DNA of 64,000 nt from Actinomycetospora endophytica (GCF_021026375.1 NZ_JAJNDB010000001.1:310001-374000); one strand, 5' to 3'. Numbered from the stretch's first letter, positions 41,818 to 53,239 are shown. The notes: generated by a model from the letters alone, not told the origin. Translations and numbers: made by a program.

Positions 41818-42987
41818 GTGCCGGACATCCCGGTCAGCGACGTCGACCTGTTCGCCGACGACGCCCGCATCGACCCGTACCCGATCTACCGGACGCTGCG
41901 GGACCTCGGCCCCGTCGTCGAGATGTCCCGTCACGGGCACTACGCGCTGCCGCGGTACGCGGACGTGCGGGCGGCCCTCATGGACTGGAAGACGTTCTCG
42001 TCGGCGAAGAGCGTCTTCGTCGACCCGACGATGAACGCCCAGCTCGAGGGCATCACGCTGTGCAGCGACCCGCCGGACCACACGATGATGCGCTCGGTCC
42101 TCGGTCGGCCGCTGCGTCCCGACCGGATGCGCGACGTCGCGCCGACGATCGAGGCCGAGGCCGACCGCGTCGTCGGGAAGCTCGTGGCGCAGGGCCGCTT
42201 CGACGTCGCGACCGAACTGGCCGAACACCTGCCGTCGACCGTGGTGTCGAAGCTCGTCGGTCTCGGCGAGTCGCACCGCGGCAAGATGCTCGAGTGGGCG
42301 GCCGCGATCTGGGACGTCCAGGGCCCGGCCAACGAGCGGTTCCACGCCGCGATGCCGCGGGTCGAGGAGTTCCTCGGGTTCGCGCAGCACGAGGCCGTCC
42401 CGGGCAAGATCGACCCCGACGGCTGGGCCGCGCACCTCTACCAGGCGGCCGACCGTGGCGAGATGCCGCGCGAGAAGTGCCCGGTGATGATGCTCGACTA
42501 CGTCACGCCGAGCCTCGACACCACGATCCTCGGGATCACCGCGACGATCGCGCTGTTCGCCGCGCACCCCGATCAGTGGGATCTGCTGCGCGCCGACCGC
42601 TCGCTCATCCCGCACGCGATCAACGAGTCGCTGCGGATGGAGACCTCGGTCCCGCAGTTCACCCGCGTGCTCACCGAGGACCACGAGATCGACGGCGTGC
42701 CGCTGCCCGCGGGCAGCCGGGTCGCGCTGCTCTACGGCTCGGCCAACCGCGACGAGCGCAAGTACCCCGACCCGGACCGGTTCGACATCACCCGCCGTCC
42801 CTCGGACCATCTCGCGTTCGGCCGCGGCGAGCACGTGTGCGTGGGCATGCACCTCGCCCGCCTGGAGATGTCGGCGCTGCTCGAGCGGCTGGCCGACCAG
42901 GTGGAGCGCTTCGAGGTCGTCGGGTCCCGCCCGCTGCTCAACAACGGCCTGCGCGGTCTGGAGCACCTGGAGGTCGTCGTCCGGTAG
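41818..42987 (+). CDS. Cytochrome P450 with unusual I-helix
   Basis: A 389-residue P450. Haem-binding loop FGRGEHVCVGMH with Cys341, and ExxR as Glu270-Arg273. The I-helix reads MLDYVTPSLDTTI (residues 224-237): the usual Ala/Gly-Gly-x-Asp/Glu-Thr-Thr is replaced by TPSLDTT, keeping Asp-Thr-Thr but losing the Gly kink. GTG 41818 follows GGGAGGCT. A fatty-acyl-type CoA synthetase starts 44 bp downstream on the same strand, so the two are probably co-transcribed and the P450 may hydroxylate an aromatic or fatty acid that is then activated (inference). Confidence 0.92.
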   Translation: MPDIPVSDVDLFADDARIDPYPIYRTLRDLGPVVEMSRHGHYALPRYADVRAALMDWKTFSSAKSVFVDPTMNAQLEGITLCSDPPDHTMMRSVLGRPLRPDRMRDVAPTIEAEADRVVGKLVAQGRFDVATELAEHLPSTVVSKLVGLGESHRGKMLEWAAAIWDVQGPANERFHAAMPRVEEFLGFAQHEAVPGKIDPDGWAAHLYQAADRGEMPREKCPVMMLDYVTPSLDTTILGITATIALFAAHPDQWDLLRADRSLIPHAINESLRMETSVPQFTRVLTEDHEIDGVPLPAGSRVALLYGSANRDERKYPDPDRFDITRRPSDHLAFGRGEHVCVGMHLARLEMSALLERLADQVERFEVVGSRPLLNNGLRGLEHLEVVVR

Positions 42988-43031
42988 TTCCATCTGGCCC
43001 GGACGGCGCAGAAAGGTGTAGAAGGACCGGC

Positions 43032-44567
43032 ATGGATGTCCCGTTCGAGGTCCGGCACTTCCTCGACCGCGCCGCCGTCGTCTACGGCGAGCGCGTGGGG
43101 ATCGTCGACGAGCCCGACCAGCCCGCCGAGCCGTTGGCCGGCCTCACCTACGCCCGGGTGGCCGAGCTCGCCCGCGCGCAGGCCGCGGCCCTGGACGGGA
43201 TGGGGATCGGGTTCGGCGAGCGCGTCGCGATCGTCTCCCACAACAGCGCCCGGCTGCTGACGTCGTTCTTCGGGGTCTCCGGGTACGGCCGCGTGCTCGT
43301 CCCGATCAACTTCCGCCTCTCGGTCGACGAGGTCGCGTTCATCGTCGAGAACTCCGGCGCGCGGCTGCTGCTCGTCGACCCGGCGCTGGCCGAGCAGCTC
43401 AAGGGCGTCGAGGTCGAGCGGACGATCGTCCTGGGCGAACCCGGGGACGGCGAGATGTACCGCTTCGGTGTCGAGCCGCAGCGCTGGGAGCCCGACGAGG
43501 GCACCGTCGCCACGATCAACTACACCAGCGGCACCACGGCCCGGCCGAAGGGCGTGGAGCTGACCCACCGCAACATCTGGGTCAACGCCACGACGTTCTC
43601 GATGCACGCCGGCGTGACCGACCGCGACGTCTACCTGCACACGCTGCCGATGTTCCACGCGAACGGCTGGGGCATGCCGTACGGGATGACCGGGCTCGGG
43701 GCGCGGCACATCGTGCTGCGCCAGGTCGACGGGGCGGAGATCCTGCGCCGCGTCGCCGAGCACGGCGTGACGATCATGTGCGCGGCGCCGGCGGTGGTCA
43801 GTGCGGTGCTCACCGCGGCCGCCGACTGGGACGGCGAGATTCCCGGACGGGGCCGGGTGCGGATCGTCGTCGCGGGTGCACCGCCGCCCACCCGCACGAT
43901 CGCGCAGATCGAGACCGTGCTCGGGTGGGAGTTCCTGCAGATCTACGGCCTGACCGAGACCTCGCCGCTGCTGACCGTGAACCGCACGCGTTCCGAGTGG
44001 GACGGGTTCTCCGCGGAGGAGCGGGCGGTCAAGCTCGGCCGGGCAGGTGCGCCGGCGCTGGGCGCGACGATCGCGCTGTCCCCGGACGGCGAGGTGCTGG
44101 CCCGCTCCAACGTCGTCATGAGGGGCTACCACGACCGCCCCGAGGAGACCGCCGAGCAGCTGCGCGACGGCTGGTTCCACACCGGTGACGGCGGCGTGCT
44201 CGACGACGAGGGCTACCTGACGATCAGCGACCGCCGGAAGGACGTGATCATCACCGGCGGCGAGAACGTGTCGTCGATCGAGGTCGAGGACACGATCTTC
44301 AGCCATCCCGCCGTGGCCGAGGTGGCGGTGATCGGGGTGCCCGACGAGAAGTGGGGCGAGACGATCAAGGCCCTCGTCGTGCTCGCTCCCGGGGCGCAGG
44401 CCGACGAGGCCGAGCTGATCGAGCACTGCAAGTCCCGCCTCGCCCGCTACAAGGCCCCGACCTCGGTCGAGTTCCGGGACACGCTCGCGCGGACCGCGAC
44501 CGGGAAGCTGCAGAAGTTCAAGCTGCGCGAGGAGTACTGGGTGGGCCGCTCGCGTCAGGTGAACTAG
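43032..44567 (+). CDS. AMP-dependent acyl-CoA synthetase (FadD/AlkK-like)
   Basis: A 511-residue ATP-dependent acid:CoA ligase. The P-loop motif is YTSGTTARPKGVELTH (about residues 162-177). Further landmarks are the LPMFHANGW linker motif of medium- and long-chain AlkK-like ligases, IYGLTETSP, the hinge region DRRKDVIITGGENVSSIEVE and the C-terminal catalytic Lys in TATGKLQKFKLRE. The start is ATG 43032. Substrate acid unknown. The stop lies 4 bp from the convergent aldo/keto reductase stop. Confidence 0.92.
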   Translation: MDVPFEVRHFLDRAAVVYGERVGIVDEPDQPAEPLAGLTYARVAELARAQAAALDGMGIGFGERVAIVSHNSARLLTSFFGVSGYGRVLVPINFRLSVDEVAFIVENSGARLLLVDPALAEQLKGVEVERTIVLGEPGDGEMYRFGVEPQRWEPDEGTVATINYTSGTTARPKGVELTHRNIWVNATTFSMHAGVTDRDVYLHTLPMFHANGWGMPYGMTGLGARHIVLRQVDGAEILRRVAEHGVTIMCAAPAVVSAVLTAAADWDGEIPGRGRVRIVVAGAPPPTRTIAQIETVLGWEFLQIYGLTETSPLLTVNRTRSEWDGFSAEERAVKLGRAGAPALGATIALSPDGEVLARSNVVMRGYHDRPEETAEQLRDGWFHTGDGGVLDDEGYLTISDRRKDVIITGGENVSSIEVEDTIFSHPAVAEVAVIGVPDEKWGETIKALVVLAPGAQADEAELIEHCKSRLARYKAPTSVEFRDTLARTATGKLQKFKLREEYWVGRSRQVN

Positions 44568-44571
44568 CGCC

Positions 44572-45357
44572 TCAGGGGCGCCGCCGCATGAGGTCGATCG
44601 CGGTCATGTCGCGGCGGGAGAGCTCGAAGTCGGTGGCCCCGAGGTTCTCGGCCAGGCGCGCCGGGTCCGCCGACTTCGGGAACACGACGAGCCCGCGCTG
44701 CAGGTGCCAGCGCAGGATCACCTGCGCCGGGGTGCGGCCGACGCGCGCGGCGACCCGCCTCGCCGTCGGGTGCGACGTCAGGCGCCCCTCGCGCAACGGC
44801 CCCCACGACTCCGTCGTGATGCCCCGTCGCCGGTGGTAGCGCTGCCTGCCCTGGTGCGGGGTGCGTGGGTTGACCCGGATCTGGTTGACGGCGGGGACGA
44901 GTCCGGTGCGGTGGGCCAGCCGCTCGATCCCCCGCCGACCGAAGTTCGACAGCCCGACCGAGCGCACCCGCCCCTCGGCCTGCAGCGCCTCGAACGCGCG
45001 CCAGGTCTCGAGGTCGTGCTCGCCCGGGCGGTGGATCAGGAAGAGGTCCACGTACTCGGTTCCCAGCCGGCGCAGGCTCTCGTCCAGCGCCCGGCACGCG
45101 GCATCGTAGCCGTGTGAGCCGTCGTCGAGCTTCGTCGTGATCCAGACGTCCTCGCGCGCGACGCCGGCGTCGCGCAGCCCCTGCCCGACGCCCGCCTCGT
45201 TGCCGTAGCCCTGCGCGGTGTCGACGTGGCGGTAGCCCAGTTCGAGGGCGGTCCGGACGAGGTTCGCGGTCTCCTCCGGCGGCACGTGGTACACGCCGAG
45301 CCCGAACTGCGGGATCGCGTGGCCGTCGTTCAGTGTCACTCGCGGCATGTCATCCAT
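44572..45357 (-). CDS. Aldo/keto reductase (2,5-diketo-D-gluconate reductase-like)
   Basis: A 261-residue NADPH-dependent reductase with the AKR catalytic tetrad visible: Asp in HVDTAQGYGNE (with Tyr in the same motif), Lys in WITTKLDDG and His in LFLIHRPG. The phosphate-binding end is VVFPKSADPARLAENLGATD. Relative to the usual AKR, the stretch after VNQIRVNPRTPHQ (normally E-H-P-x-x-Q) is altered by a basic segment GRQRYHRRRGI, which may affect function. Two starts (45357, 45348) are possible. The promoter overlaps that of the divergent FMO gene: 9 bp between starts. Confidence 0.87.
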   Translation of the reverse strand: MDDMPRVTLNDGHAIPQFGLGVYHVPPEETANLVRTALELGYRHVDTAQGYGNEAGVGQGLRDAGVAREDVWITTKLDDGSHGYDAACRALDESLRRLGTEYVDLFLIHRPGEHDLETWRAFEALQAEGRVRSVGLSNFGRRGIERLAHRTGLVPAVNQIRVNPRTPHQGRQRYHRRRGITTESWGPLREGRLTSHPTARRVAARVGRTPAQVILRWHLQRGLVVFPKSADPARLAENLGATDFELSRRDMTAIDLMRRRP

Positions 45358-45366
45358 CAGAATCCG

Positions 45367-46461
45367 ATGATGACCGATCTCGACGTGGCCGTGATCGGCG
45401 CCGGGTTCGCCGGGCTCGCCGCCCTGCACCTGCTGCGCGAGCGGGGCCTGCGGGTGCGGGCCTACGACGAGGCCGGCAACGTCGGCGGCACGTGGTGGTG
45501 GCACGCCTACCCGGGCTCGCACCTCGACACCGACGGCTCGCTCTACCAGTACGGGTTCTCCGAGCAGCTCTACCGCGACTGGGGGTGGAGCGAGCGGTAC
45601 CCGGCCGGCTACGAGGTCCAGCGGTGGCTGCGCTTCGTCGCCGACCGGCTGGATCTGCGTCGCGACATCTCGCTGTCGACGCGGATCGTGTCGGCCCGTC
45701 ACGACGGTCTCTGGACGCTGGTGACCGATCGGGGCGGGACGGTGCGCGCCCGGTCGCTGGTCGCGTGCACCGGGCGGCTGCCGGTGGAGGGGGATCTCGA
45801 TGTCGGCGGGTTCGGTGGCCTGGTGGTGCGCACCGCGGCGTGGCCGGAGGACGGGCACGACCTGTCCGGGCGGCGGGTGGGGATCGTCGGCACGACGACG
45901 GCGACGGTGCAGCTCGCGCCGTGGATCGCGGATGCGGTGGCGGAGCTGACGGTGGTGTCGGACGGCCCGCGCGACGTCGTCCGGCGTCGCAACCCGGTGT
46001 ACGGCTGGCAGGAGCGCGACGCCTACCGGGCGCGCTTCGCCGAGCTCCGGGATCGGGCGCCCGGGGCGGTGGCGGCGGACCGCGAGGCGATGCGGGCGCG
46101 CGTCGACGATCCCGCGGTGGCGAAGCTGCTGATCCCCGACGGCGAGGCGGGTCGGGTGGCGCTCGACGACGGCTGGCTCGAGCTCTTCGCCCGGGACGGC
46201 GTGGCGCTGGTGCCGCGATCCGACGTCGCGCGGGTGGGGCCGACGGGGCTGGAGCTGGTCGACGGCACCGTCGTCGGGCTGGACGTGCTCGTGGTCCCCG
46301 ACGAGTTCGACGCCGGCCCGCCCGCAGTGTGGGGGATCGACGGCGTGACCGCGGACGCGCCGGGGCTGCACACCGTGCTGGCTCCGCCGGGCGGGGGCAC
46401 GGTGTCGTTCGAGCTGATGCGGCGGGTCGAGGCGATCGTGGCGGAGGTGGCCCCGGGATGA
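45367..46461 (+). CDS. Short FMO/Baeyer-Villiger-like flavoprotein
   Basis: A 364-residue flavin monooxygenase-like protein. FAD-binding GAGFAGLAALHLL, the BVMO-type segment GNVGGTWWWHAYPGSHLD, and an NADPH region near GIVGTTTATVQL (the usual GxGxxG is degraded to GTTTAT). The BVMO fingerprint FxGxxxHxxxWP is present as FGGLVVRTAAWP, with Arg in place of His. It is about 150 residues shorter than typical BVMOs. The altered NADPH motif and fingerprint suggest reduced or different activity. Start ATG 45367 (or 45370). It overlaps the TrmO-like gene by 4 bp (ATGA). Confidence 0.85.
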   Translation: MMTDLDVAVIGAGFAGLAALHLLRERGLRVRAYDEAGNVGGTWWWHAYPGSHLDTDGSLYQYGFSEQLYRDWGWSERYPAGYEVQRWLRFVADRLDLRRDISLSTRIVSARHDGLWTLVTDRGGTVRARSLVACTGRLPVEGDLDVGGFGGLVVRTAAWPEDGHDLSGRRVGIVGTTTATVQLAPWIADAVAELTVVSDGPRDVVRRRNPVYGWQERDAYRARFAELRDRAPGAVAADREAMRARVDDPAVAKLLIPDGEAGRVALDDGWLELFARDGVALVPRSDVARVGPTGLELVDGTVVGLDVLVVPDEFDAGPPAVWGIDGVTADAPGLHTVLAPPGGGTVSFELMRRVEAIVAEVAPG

Positions 46462-46859
46462 CGTTCGAGCTGCGGGCGATCGGGCACGTCGAGTCGGCGC
46501 TGACCGACCGGGACGGCGCCCCCAAGCAGGCCGACGAGGGCGCGCCCGACGCCTGGCTGGTCCTCGACCCCGCGCTCGCCGACGCCTGCGCCGACCTCGC
46601 GGCGGGCGACGAGCTCGTCGTGATCACCTGGCTGCACGAGGCCGACCGGTCGGTGCTCGTCGTGCGCCCGCGCAGCGACCCCGCCCGGCCGCCGACCGGG
46701 GTGTTCAGCACCCGCTCGCCCGCCCGCCCCAACCCGCTCGGGCTGCACACCGTGCGGGTGCTCGCCGTCGAGGGCACCCGCATCCACGTCGACGCGCTCG
46801 AGGCGGTCGACGGCACCCCCGTCGTCGATCTCAAGCCGACCCTGACGTCCCGGCGGTAG
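46458..46859 (+). CDS. TrmO/TsaA-like tRNA (t6A37) N6-methyltransferase
   Basis: A 133-residue beta-barrel SAM enzyme (UPF0066). Landmarks: AIGHVESALTDRDGAPKQAD, VITWLHEADRS, the SAM-binding signature GVFSTRSPARPNPLGLHTVR and the closing VDGTPVVDLKP. TrmO methylates N6-threonylcarbamoyladenosine at position 37 of Thr-tRNA. ATG 46458 overlaps the FMO stop (ATGA). Its TAG stop codon at 46857 is the first triplet of repeat element B. Confidence 0.9.
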   Translation: MTFELRAIGHVESALTDRDGAPKQADEGAPDAWLVLDPALADACADLAAGDELVVITWLHEADRSVLVVRPRSDPARPPTGVFSTRSPARPNPLGLHTVRVLAVEGTRIHVDALEAVDGTPVVDLKPTLTSRR

Positions 46860-46934
46860 GTGCGCCTCCGTCGCTCGTGAGCACTAATTGATGCTATGAC
46901 GTCAATTAGTGCTCACGAGCGCGGAGCGCACCTA
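46857..46934. repeat. Hairpin repeat element, copy B
   Basis: A 78-bp element, the most symmetric copy: arms of 19 bp (GCTCGTGAGCACTAATTGA) pair perfectly around a 10-nt loop TGCTATGACG, and the outer ends TAGGTGCG / CGCACCTA also pair. The left TAG is the stop of the TrmO-like gene; the right end lies 11 bp before the MOSC gene start. Confidence 0.88.
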
Positions 46935-46945
46935 GGTTGGAGGGC

Positions 46946-47749
46946 ATGCAGGTGTCGACGCTGACCCGGTACCCCGTGAAGTCGATGCTCGGCCAGCAGG
47001 TCGACGAGGCGGTCGTCGGGCCGACCGGGCTCGAACGGGACCGGTGGCGGGCGCTCATGGACCCGACGACGGGGTACGTCTGCACCGCCAAGCACCCGCG
47101 GCTGTGGCGCCGGCTGCTGAAGTACCGCGCGGCCGCCGAGGACGCCCGGGTCACGGTCACGACACCGGCCGGCGAGACCCTCGACGCCGACGACCCCCGC
47201 CTCGTCGAGACCCTGTCCGCCGACCTCGGCCGGGCCGTCGAGATCCGGGCACAGCGCCCGCCGTCGTCGTCGGTGGAACGTCCCGACCCGGAGGCGGTGC
47301 TCGCCCAGGGCGTCGAGGCCGAGGTCGAAGCGCCCACGCTGGAGATCTCGCAGGGCACCGCGGGCGACACCTTCGTCGACCACTCGCCGGTCCACCTGAT
47401 CACGACGGCGACGCTGGACCACCTCGGCGTCGAGGCGTTGCGCTACCGCCCGAACCTGGTGATCGCCGCGGACGTCGAACCCTTCGCCGAGAACGACTGG
47501 CTCGGGTGCGAGCTGACGGTCGGCGAAGTCGTGCTGCGACTGACCCTGCCGACACCACGGTGCTCGGTGCCGACGCTCGAGCACGGCGACCTGCCGCGCA
47601 ACCCCGAAGCGCTGCGGCCACTGCTGACCGGCAACCGCGTCGAGGTGCCCGGCTTCGGCGTGCTGCCCTGCGCGGGCGCCTACGCCGAGGTGGTGCGCCC
47701 CGGCACCGTCCACCGGGGCGACCAGGTGTTCGTCACGACTCCGTCGTGA
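46946..47749 (+). CDS. MOSC domain-containing protein
   Basis: A 267-residue protein with N-terminal MOSC_N beta-barrel (TRYPVKSMLGQQVDEAVVG, GLERDRWRALMDP) and a MOSC domain with the conserved Cys in LTLPTPRCSVPTLEHG. MOSC proteins are sulfur carriers or molybdenum-cofactor-dependent N-hydroxylamine reductases (mARC-like). The closing segment of the family, CAGAYAEVVRPGTV, is intact. ATG 46946 has GGAGGG immediately in front. It is separated from the convergent katG by a 17-bp perfect hairpin. Confidence 0.88.
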   Translation: MQVSTLTRYPVKSMLGQQVDEAVVGPTGLERDRWRALMDPTTGYVCTAKHPRLWRRLLKYRAAAEDARVTVTTPAGETLDADDPRLVETLSADLGRAVEIRAQRPPSSSVERPDPEAVLAQGVEAEVEAPTLEISQGTAGDTFVDHSPVHLITTATLDHLGVEALRYRPNLVIAADVEPFAENDWLGCELTVGEVVLRLTLPTPRCSVPTLEHGDLPRNPEALRPLLTGNRVEVPGFGVLPCAGAYAEVVRPGTVHRGDQVFVTTPS

Positions 47750-47752
47750 CCT

Positions 47753-47792
47753 GTGCGTGCGTTTCCGTGCCGGAGCACGGAAACGCACGCAC
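47753..47792. terminator. 17-bp perfect hairpin, bidirectional terminator
   Basis: GTGCGTGCGTTTCCGTG (47753-47769), a 6-nt loop CCGGAG, then the exact complement (47776-47792). It lies between the convergent MOSC and katG genes, 3 bp past one stop and 5 bp before the other. The length and perfection exceed ordinary terminators and suggest a second palindromic repeat family. Confidence 0.7.
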
Positions 47793-47797
47793 GAGGG

Positions 47798-50477
<2,680 letters not shown>

Positions 50478-50496
50478 GCGGGGCAGTCTGGACCAG

Positions 50497-50513
50497 TTTC
50501 TGGAGTCAATCAA
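50497..50513 (-). promoter_or_regulatory. Candidate FurA box in the furA promoter
   Basis: On the minus strand TTGATTGACTCCAGAAA lies 20 bp upstream of the furA start. It resembles the AT-rich furA operator of mycobacteria and Streptomyces (a TTGACT-x-ATTCCAGAA-type sequence, from memory) and stands out from the very GC-rich surroundings. Confidence 0.55.
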
Positions 50514-50565
50514 GAATCCGGCGCCATCGGCAGATGACGCACCGGTGACGGCTTCGGGCTGCGTC

Positions 50566-51909
50566 CTACGACGACGGCGGCCGTGACCCCGTGATGCTGC
50601 TGTGGATCCCCGTCGGGCGCCGGGAGGACGAGGTACCCGCGATCACCGTCGAGAAGTCGTAGCCGCTCTCCGCGTGCTCGGCCTCGTCGACGCCCTCGGT
50701 CTCGACCTCGGCGTCCACCCGCAGCCCGATCGTCCGCGAGATCACCCAGGCGATGATCCCCGTGACGACGAACGAGTACGCCAGCACCGCGACGACGGCG
50801 ACGGCCTGGCGCCCGAGCTGGCCGAGCCCGCCGCCGTAGAGCAGCCCGTCGGCGCCGGCCGGGTTGGTCGCGACCGAGGCCAGCAGGCCGATCAGCAGCA
50901 TCCCGACGAGGCCGCCGATGCCGTGGACCGCAACGACGTCGAGGGAGTCGTCGAACCCGAAGCGGAACTTCAGGCGAACCGCGCAGGCACAGATCGCGCC
51001 GGCCGCGAGCCCGATCACCAGCGCCCCGAGCGGCTCCACGTAGGCGCACGCCGGGGTGATCCCGACGAGGCCCGCGACCGCACCCGAGGCCGCCCCGAGC
51101 GACGTCGGCTTGCCGTCCCGGATCTGCTCGACGACCAGCCACGACAGCACGGCCGCCGCGCCGGCGGTCATCGTCGACACCAACGCCGTCCCGGCGACCG
51201 CGGTCGCACCGAGCGCCGAGCCCGCGTTGAACCCGAACCACCCGAACCACAGCAGCCCGGCGCCGAGGAGCACCGAGGGCAGGTTGTGCGGCCGGACCGG
51301 GTCGCGCGGCCAGCCGCGCCGCTTCCCGACGACGAGAGCGAGCGCCAGGGCCGACGCGCCGGAGCTGATCTCGACGGCGGTGCCGCCCGCGAAGTCGAGC
51401 GCGTGCAGGCGGTTGGCGATCCAGCCCCCGACCGAGCCGGGCCCGGTGGCCCCGTCGAGCGCGAAGACCCAGTGCGCCTCGGGGATGTAGACCACGGTCG
51501 CCCAGACCGCCACGAACAGCACCCAGGGCCAGAAGCGGATCCGCTCGGCGACGGCCCCGGCGAGCAGCGCGACGGTGATGATCGCGAACATCAGTTCGAA
51601 CATCGCGAAGACGCCGGCCGGGATCGCGGCCGACCCGCTCCCGACGACGGCGGTGTCCAGGTGGCGCATCCCGACGTCGCCGAACCCGCCGATCAGCCCG
51701 CCCCACGCGTCGGAGCCGAAGGCGAGCGAGTAGCCGTAGACCACCCAGATCACGCCGACGACGGCGAGGCAGACGAAGCTCGTCATCATCACGTTGAGGA
51801 CGGCCTTCGTGCGGACCATGCCGCCGTAGAACAGCGCCAGACCCGGGGTCATCAGCATGACCAGCGCCGTACTCGCCAGCACCCACGCGGTACTGCCCGA
51901 ATCGATCAC
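50566..51909 (-). CDS. Ammonium transporter (Amt family)
   Basis: A 447-residue Amt/MEP channel with 11 membrane helices. Landmarks: the start TAWVLASTALVMLMTPGLAL, LFYGGMVRTKAVLN, the first pore His in YIPEAHWVF, the core DFAGGTAVEISSGASALAL, FNAGSALGA, and the second pore region DVVAVHGIGGLVGMLL. It conducts ammonium into the cell. No glnK/glnD gene follows in this window, which is unusual for actinobacterial amtB operons. GTG 51909 is the start. A GlnR-like site lies about 40-50 bp upstream. Confidence 0.95.
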   Translation of the reverse strand: MIDSGSTAWVLASTALVMLMTPGLALFYGGMVRTKAVLNVMMTSFVCLAVVGVIWVVYGYSLAFGSDAWGGLIGGFGDVGMRHLDTAVVGSGSAAIPAGVFAMFELMFAIITVALLAGAVAERIRFWPWVLFVAVWATVVYIPEAHWVFALDGATGPGSVGGWIANRLHALDFAGGTAVEISSGASALALALVVGKRRGWPRDPVRPHNLPSVLLGAGLLWFGWFGFNAGSALGATAVAGTALVSTMTAGAAAVLSWLVVEQIRDGKPTSLGAASGAVAGLVGITPACAYVEPLGALVIGLAAGAICACAVRLKFRFGFDDSLDVVAVHGIGGLVGMLLIGLLASVATNPAGADGLLYGGGLGQLGRQAVAVVAVLAYSFVVTGIIAWVISRTIGLRVDAEVETEGVDEAEHAESGYDFSTVIAGTSSSRRPTGIHSSITGSRPPSS

Positions 51910-51946
51910 ACCGAGCCCCTCCGAGGGCGGTCACGGACGGCGCAGT

Positions 51947-51962
51947 GTGACACGGAGATGAC
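51947..51962. promoter_or_regulatory. Candidate GlnR box upstream of amt
   Basis: GTGAC-ACGGAG-ATGAC keeps the AC-N9-AC spacing of actinobacterial GlnR half-sites, with a further GTGAC at 51979. The site lies 38-53 bp upstream of the amt start codon. GlnR activates amtB in related organisms. Confidence 0.4.
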
Positions 51963-52120
51963 ACGGACGTCTCCGGAGTGTGACGAGAGCCGGGCCGTTC
52001 CGCTGTGCGGTCCGAGGCCGCCGGGATGCTGGTCTCTGCGTGGAAGTCGTGTGACGATCGCCACGACCCGCTGTGAACCGAGTTCATCCGACGTCGCCGT
52101 CGGCCCCCGGGAGGATGTCC

Positions 52121-53239
52121 ATGAAGACCAAGGCCGCGGTGGTCTACGAGACCGGCAAGCCGATCGAGATCGTCGAGCTCGACCTCGACGGTCCCCGGGA
52201 CGGCGAGGTCCTGATCCGCTACACCCACGCGGGTCTGTGCCACTCGGACATCCACATCGCCAACGGCGACCTCGAGGCGCGGCTGCCGATGGTCCTGGGC
52301 CACGAGGGCGCCGGGATCATCGAGGAGGTCGGTCCCGGCGTCACGCGGGTCGCGCCGGGCGACCACGTCGTCTGCTCGTTCATCCCGAACTGCGGGGTCT
52401 GCCGCTGGTGCGCCACCGGGCAGCAGGCCATCTGCGACATGGGCGCGACGATCCTCGAGGGCTACCTACCGGGCGAGCGCTTCCCCTTCACCGGGCCCGG
52501 TCCGGAGAAGAACTACGGCGCCATGTGCATGATCGGCACGTTCAGCCAGTGGGCGACGATCAGCCAGACCTCGGTGATCAAGGTCGACGACGACCTGCCG
52601 CTGGAGAAGGCCGTGCTGGTCGGCTGCGGCGTGCCGACCGGGTGGGGCTCCGCGGTCAACGCGGCCGACGTCCAGCCGGGCGAGACGGTGATCGTCTCCG
52701 GCGTCGGCGGCATCGGCATCAACGCGGTGCAGGGCGCCCGCTACGCCGGTGCGAAGAACCTCATCGCGGTCGATCCGCTGGAGAACAAGCGCGAGAAGGC
52801 CATGGAGCTCGGGGCCACCCACGCCGTCGGGTCCATCGAGGAGGCCGCCGACCTCGCGCGGGCGATGACCAACGGCAACGGCGCCGACAAGGCGGTCGTG
52901 ACGGCGGGCCTGGTCACCGAGGACATCATCACCGGCGCGTTCGACGCGATCGGCAAGGGCGGCACCGTCGTGCTGACCGGGCTGAACAAGCTCACCGAGC
53001 AGAACATCCACATCCCCGGCGCGATCATGACGCTGTTCAAGAAGACGCTGAAGGGCACGCTGTTCGGCGACTGCAACCCGACCACCGACATCCCGAAGAT
53101 CCTCGGGCTGTACCAGAGCGGGGACATCAAGCTCGACGAGCTGATCACGAGGACGTACACGCTCGAGCAGGTCAACGAGGGCTACCGGGATCTCGAAGAA
53201 GGCAAGAACGTCCGCGGCGTCATGATCCACGAGCACTGA
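52121..53239 (+). CDS. NDMA-dependent zinc alcohol dehydrogenase
   Basis: A 372-residue medium-chain dehydrogenase of the nicotinoprotein (NDMA-dependent) type. Catalytic zinc: Cys in GLCHSD and His in LGHEGAG; structural zinc: Cys in NCGVCRWCATGQQAIC; coenzyme fold GVGGIGINAVQGARYAG with Asp in IAVDPLENKREKA (NAD). The insertion FTGPGPEKNYGAMCMIGTFS and the closing GKNVRGVMIHEH match TIGR03989-type enzymes that oxidise alcohols with tightly bound NAD and an external electron carrier. ATG 52121 has GGGAGG at proper distance. Confidence 0.92.
   Translation: MKTKAAVVYETGKPIEIVELDLDGPRDGEVLIRYTHAGLCHSDIHIANGDLEARLPMVLGHEGAGIIEEVGPGVTRVAPGDHVVCSFIPNCGVCRWCATGQQAICDMGATILEGYLPGERFPFTGPGPEKNYGAMCMIGTFSQWATISQTSVIKVDDDLPLEKAVLVGCGVPTGWGSAVNAADVQPGETVIVSGVGGIGINAVQGARYAGAKNLIAVDPLENKREKAMELGATHAVGSIEEAADLARAMTNGNGADKAVVTAGLVTEDIITGAFDAIGKGGTVVLTGLNKLTEQNIHIPGAIMTLFKKTLKGTLFGDCNPTTDIPKILGLYQSGDIKLDELITRTYTLEQVNEGYRDLEEGKNVRGVMIHEH

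Noticed and set aside
40888..42993. 701-residue minus-strand frame opposite the P450
   Set aside because: Most of it is the antisense shadow of the P450; only the 41390-41660 part is genuine, as a monooxygenase relic.
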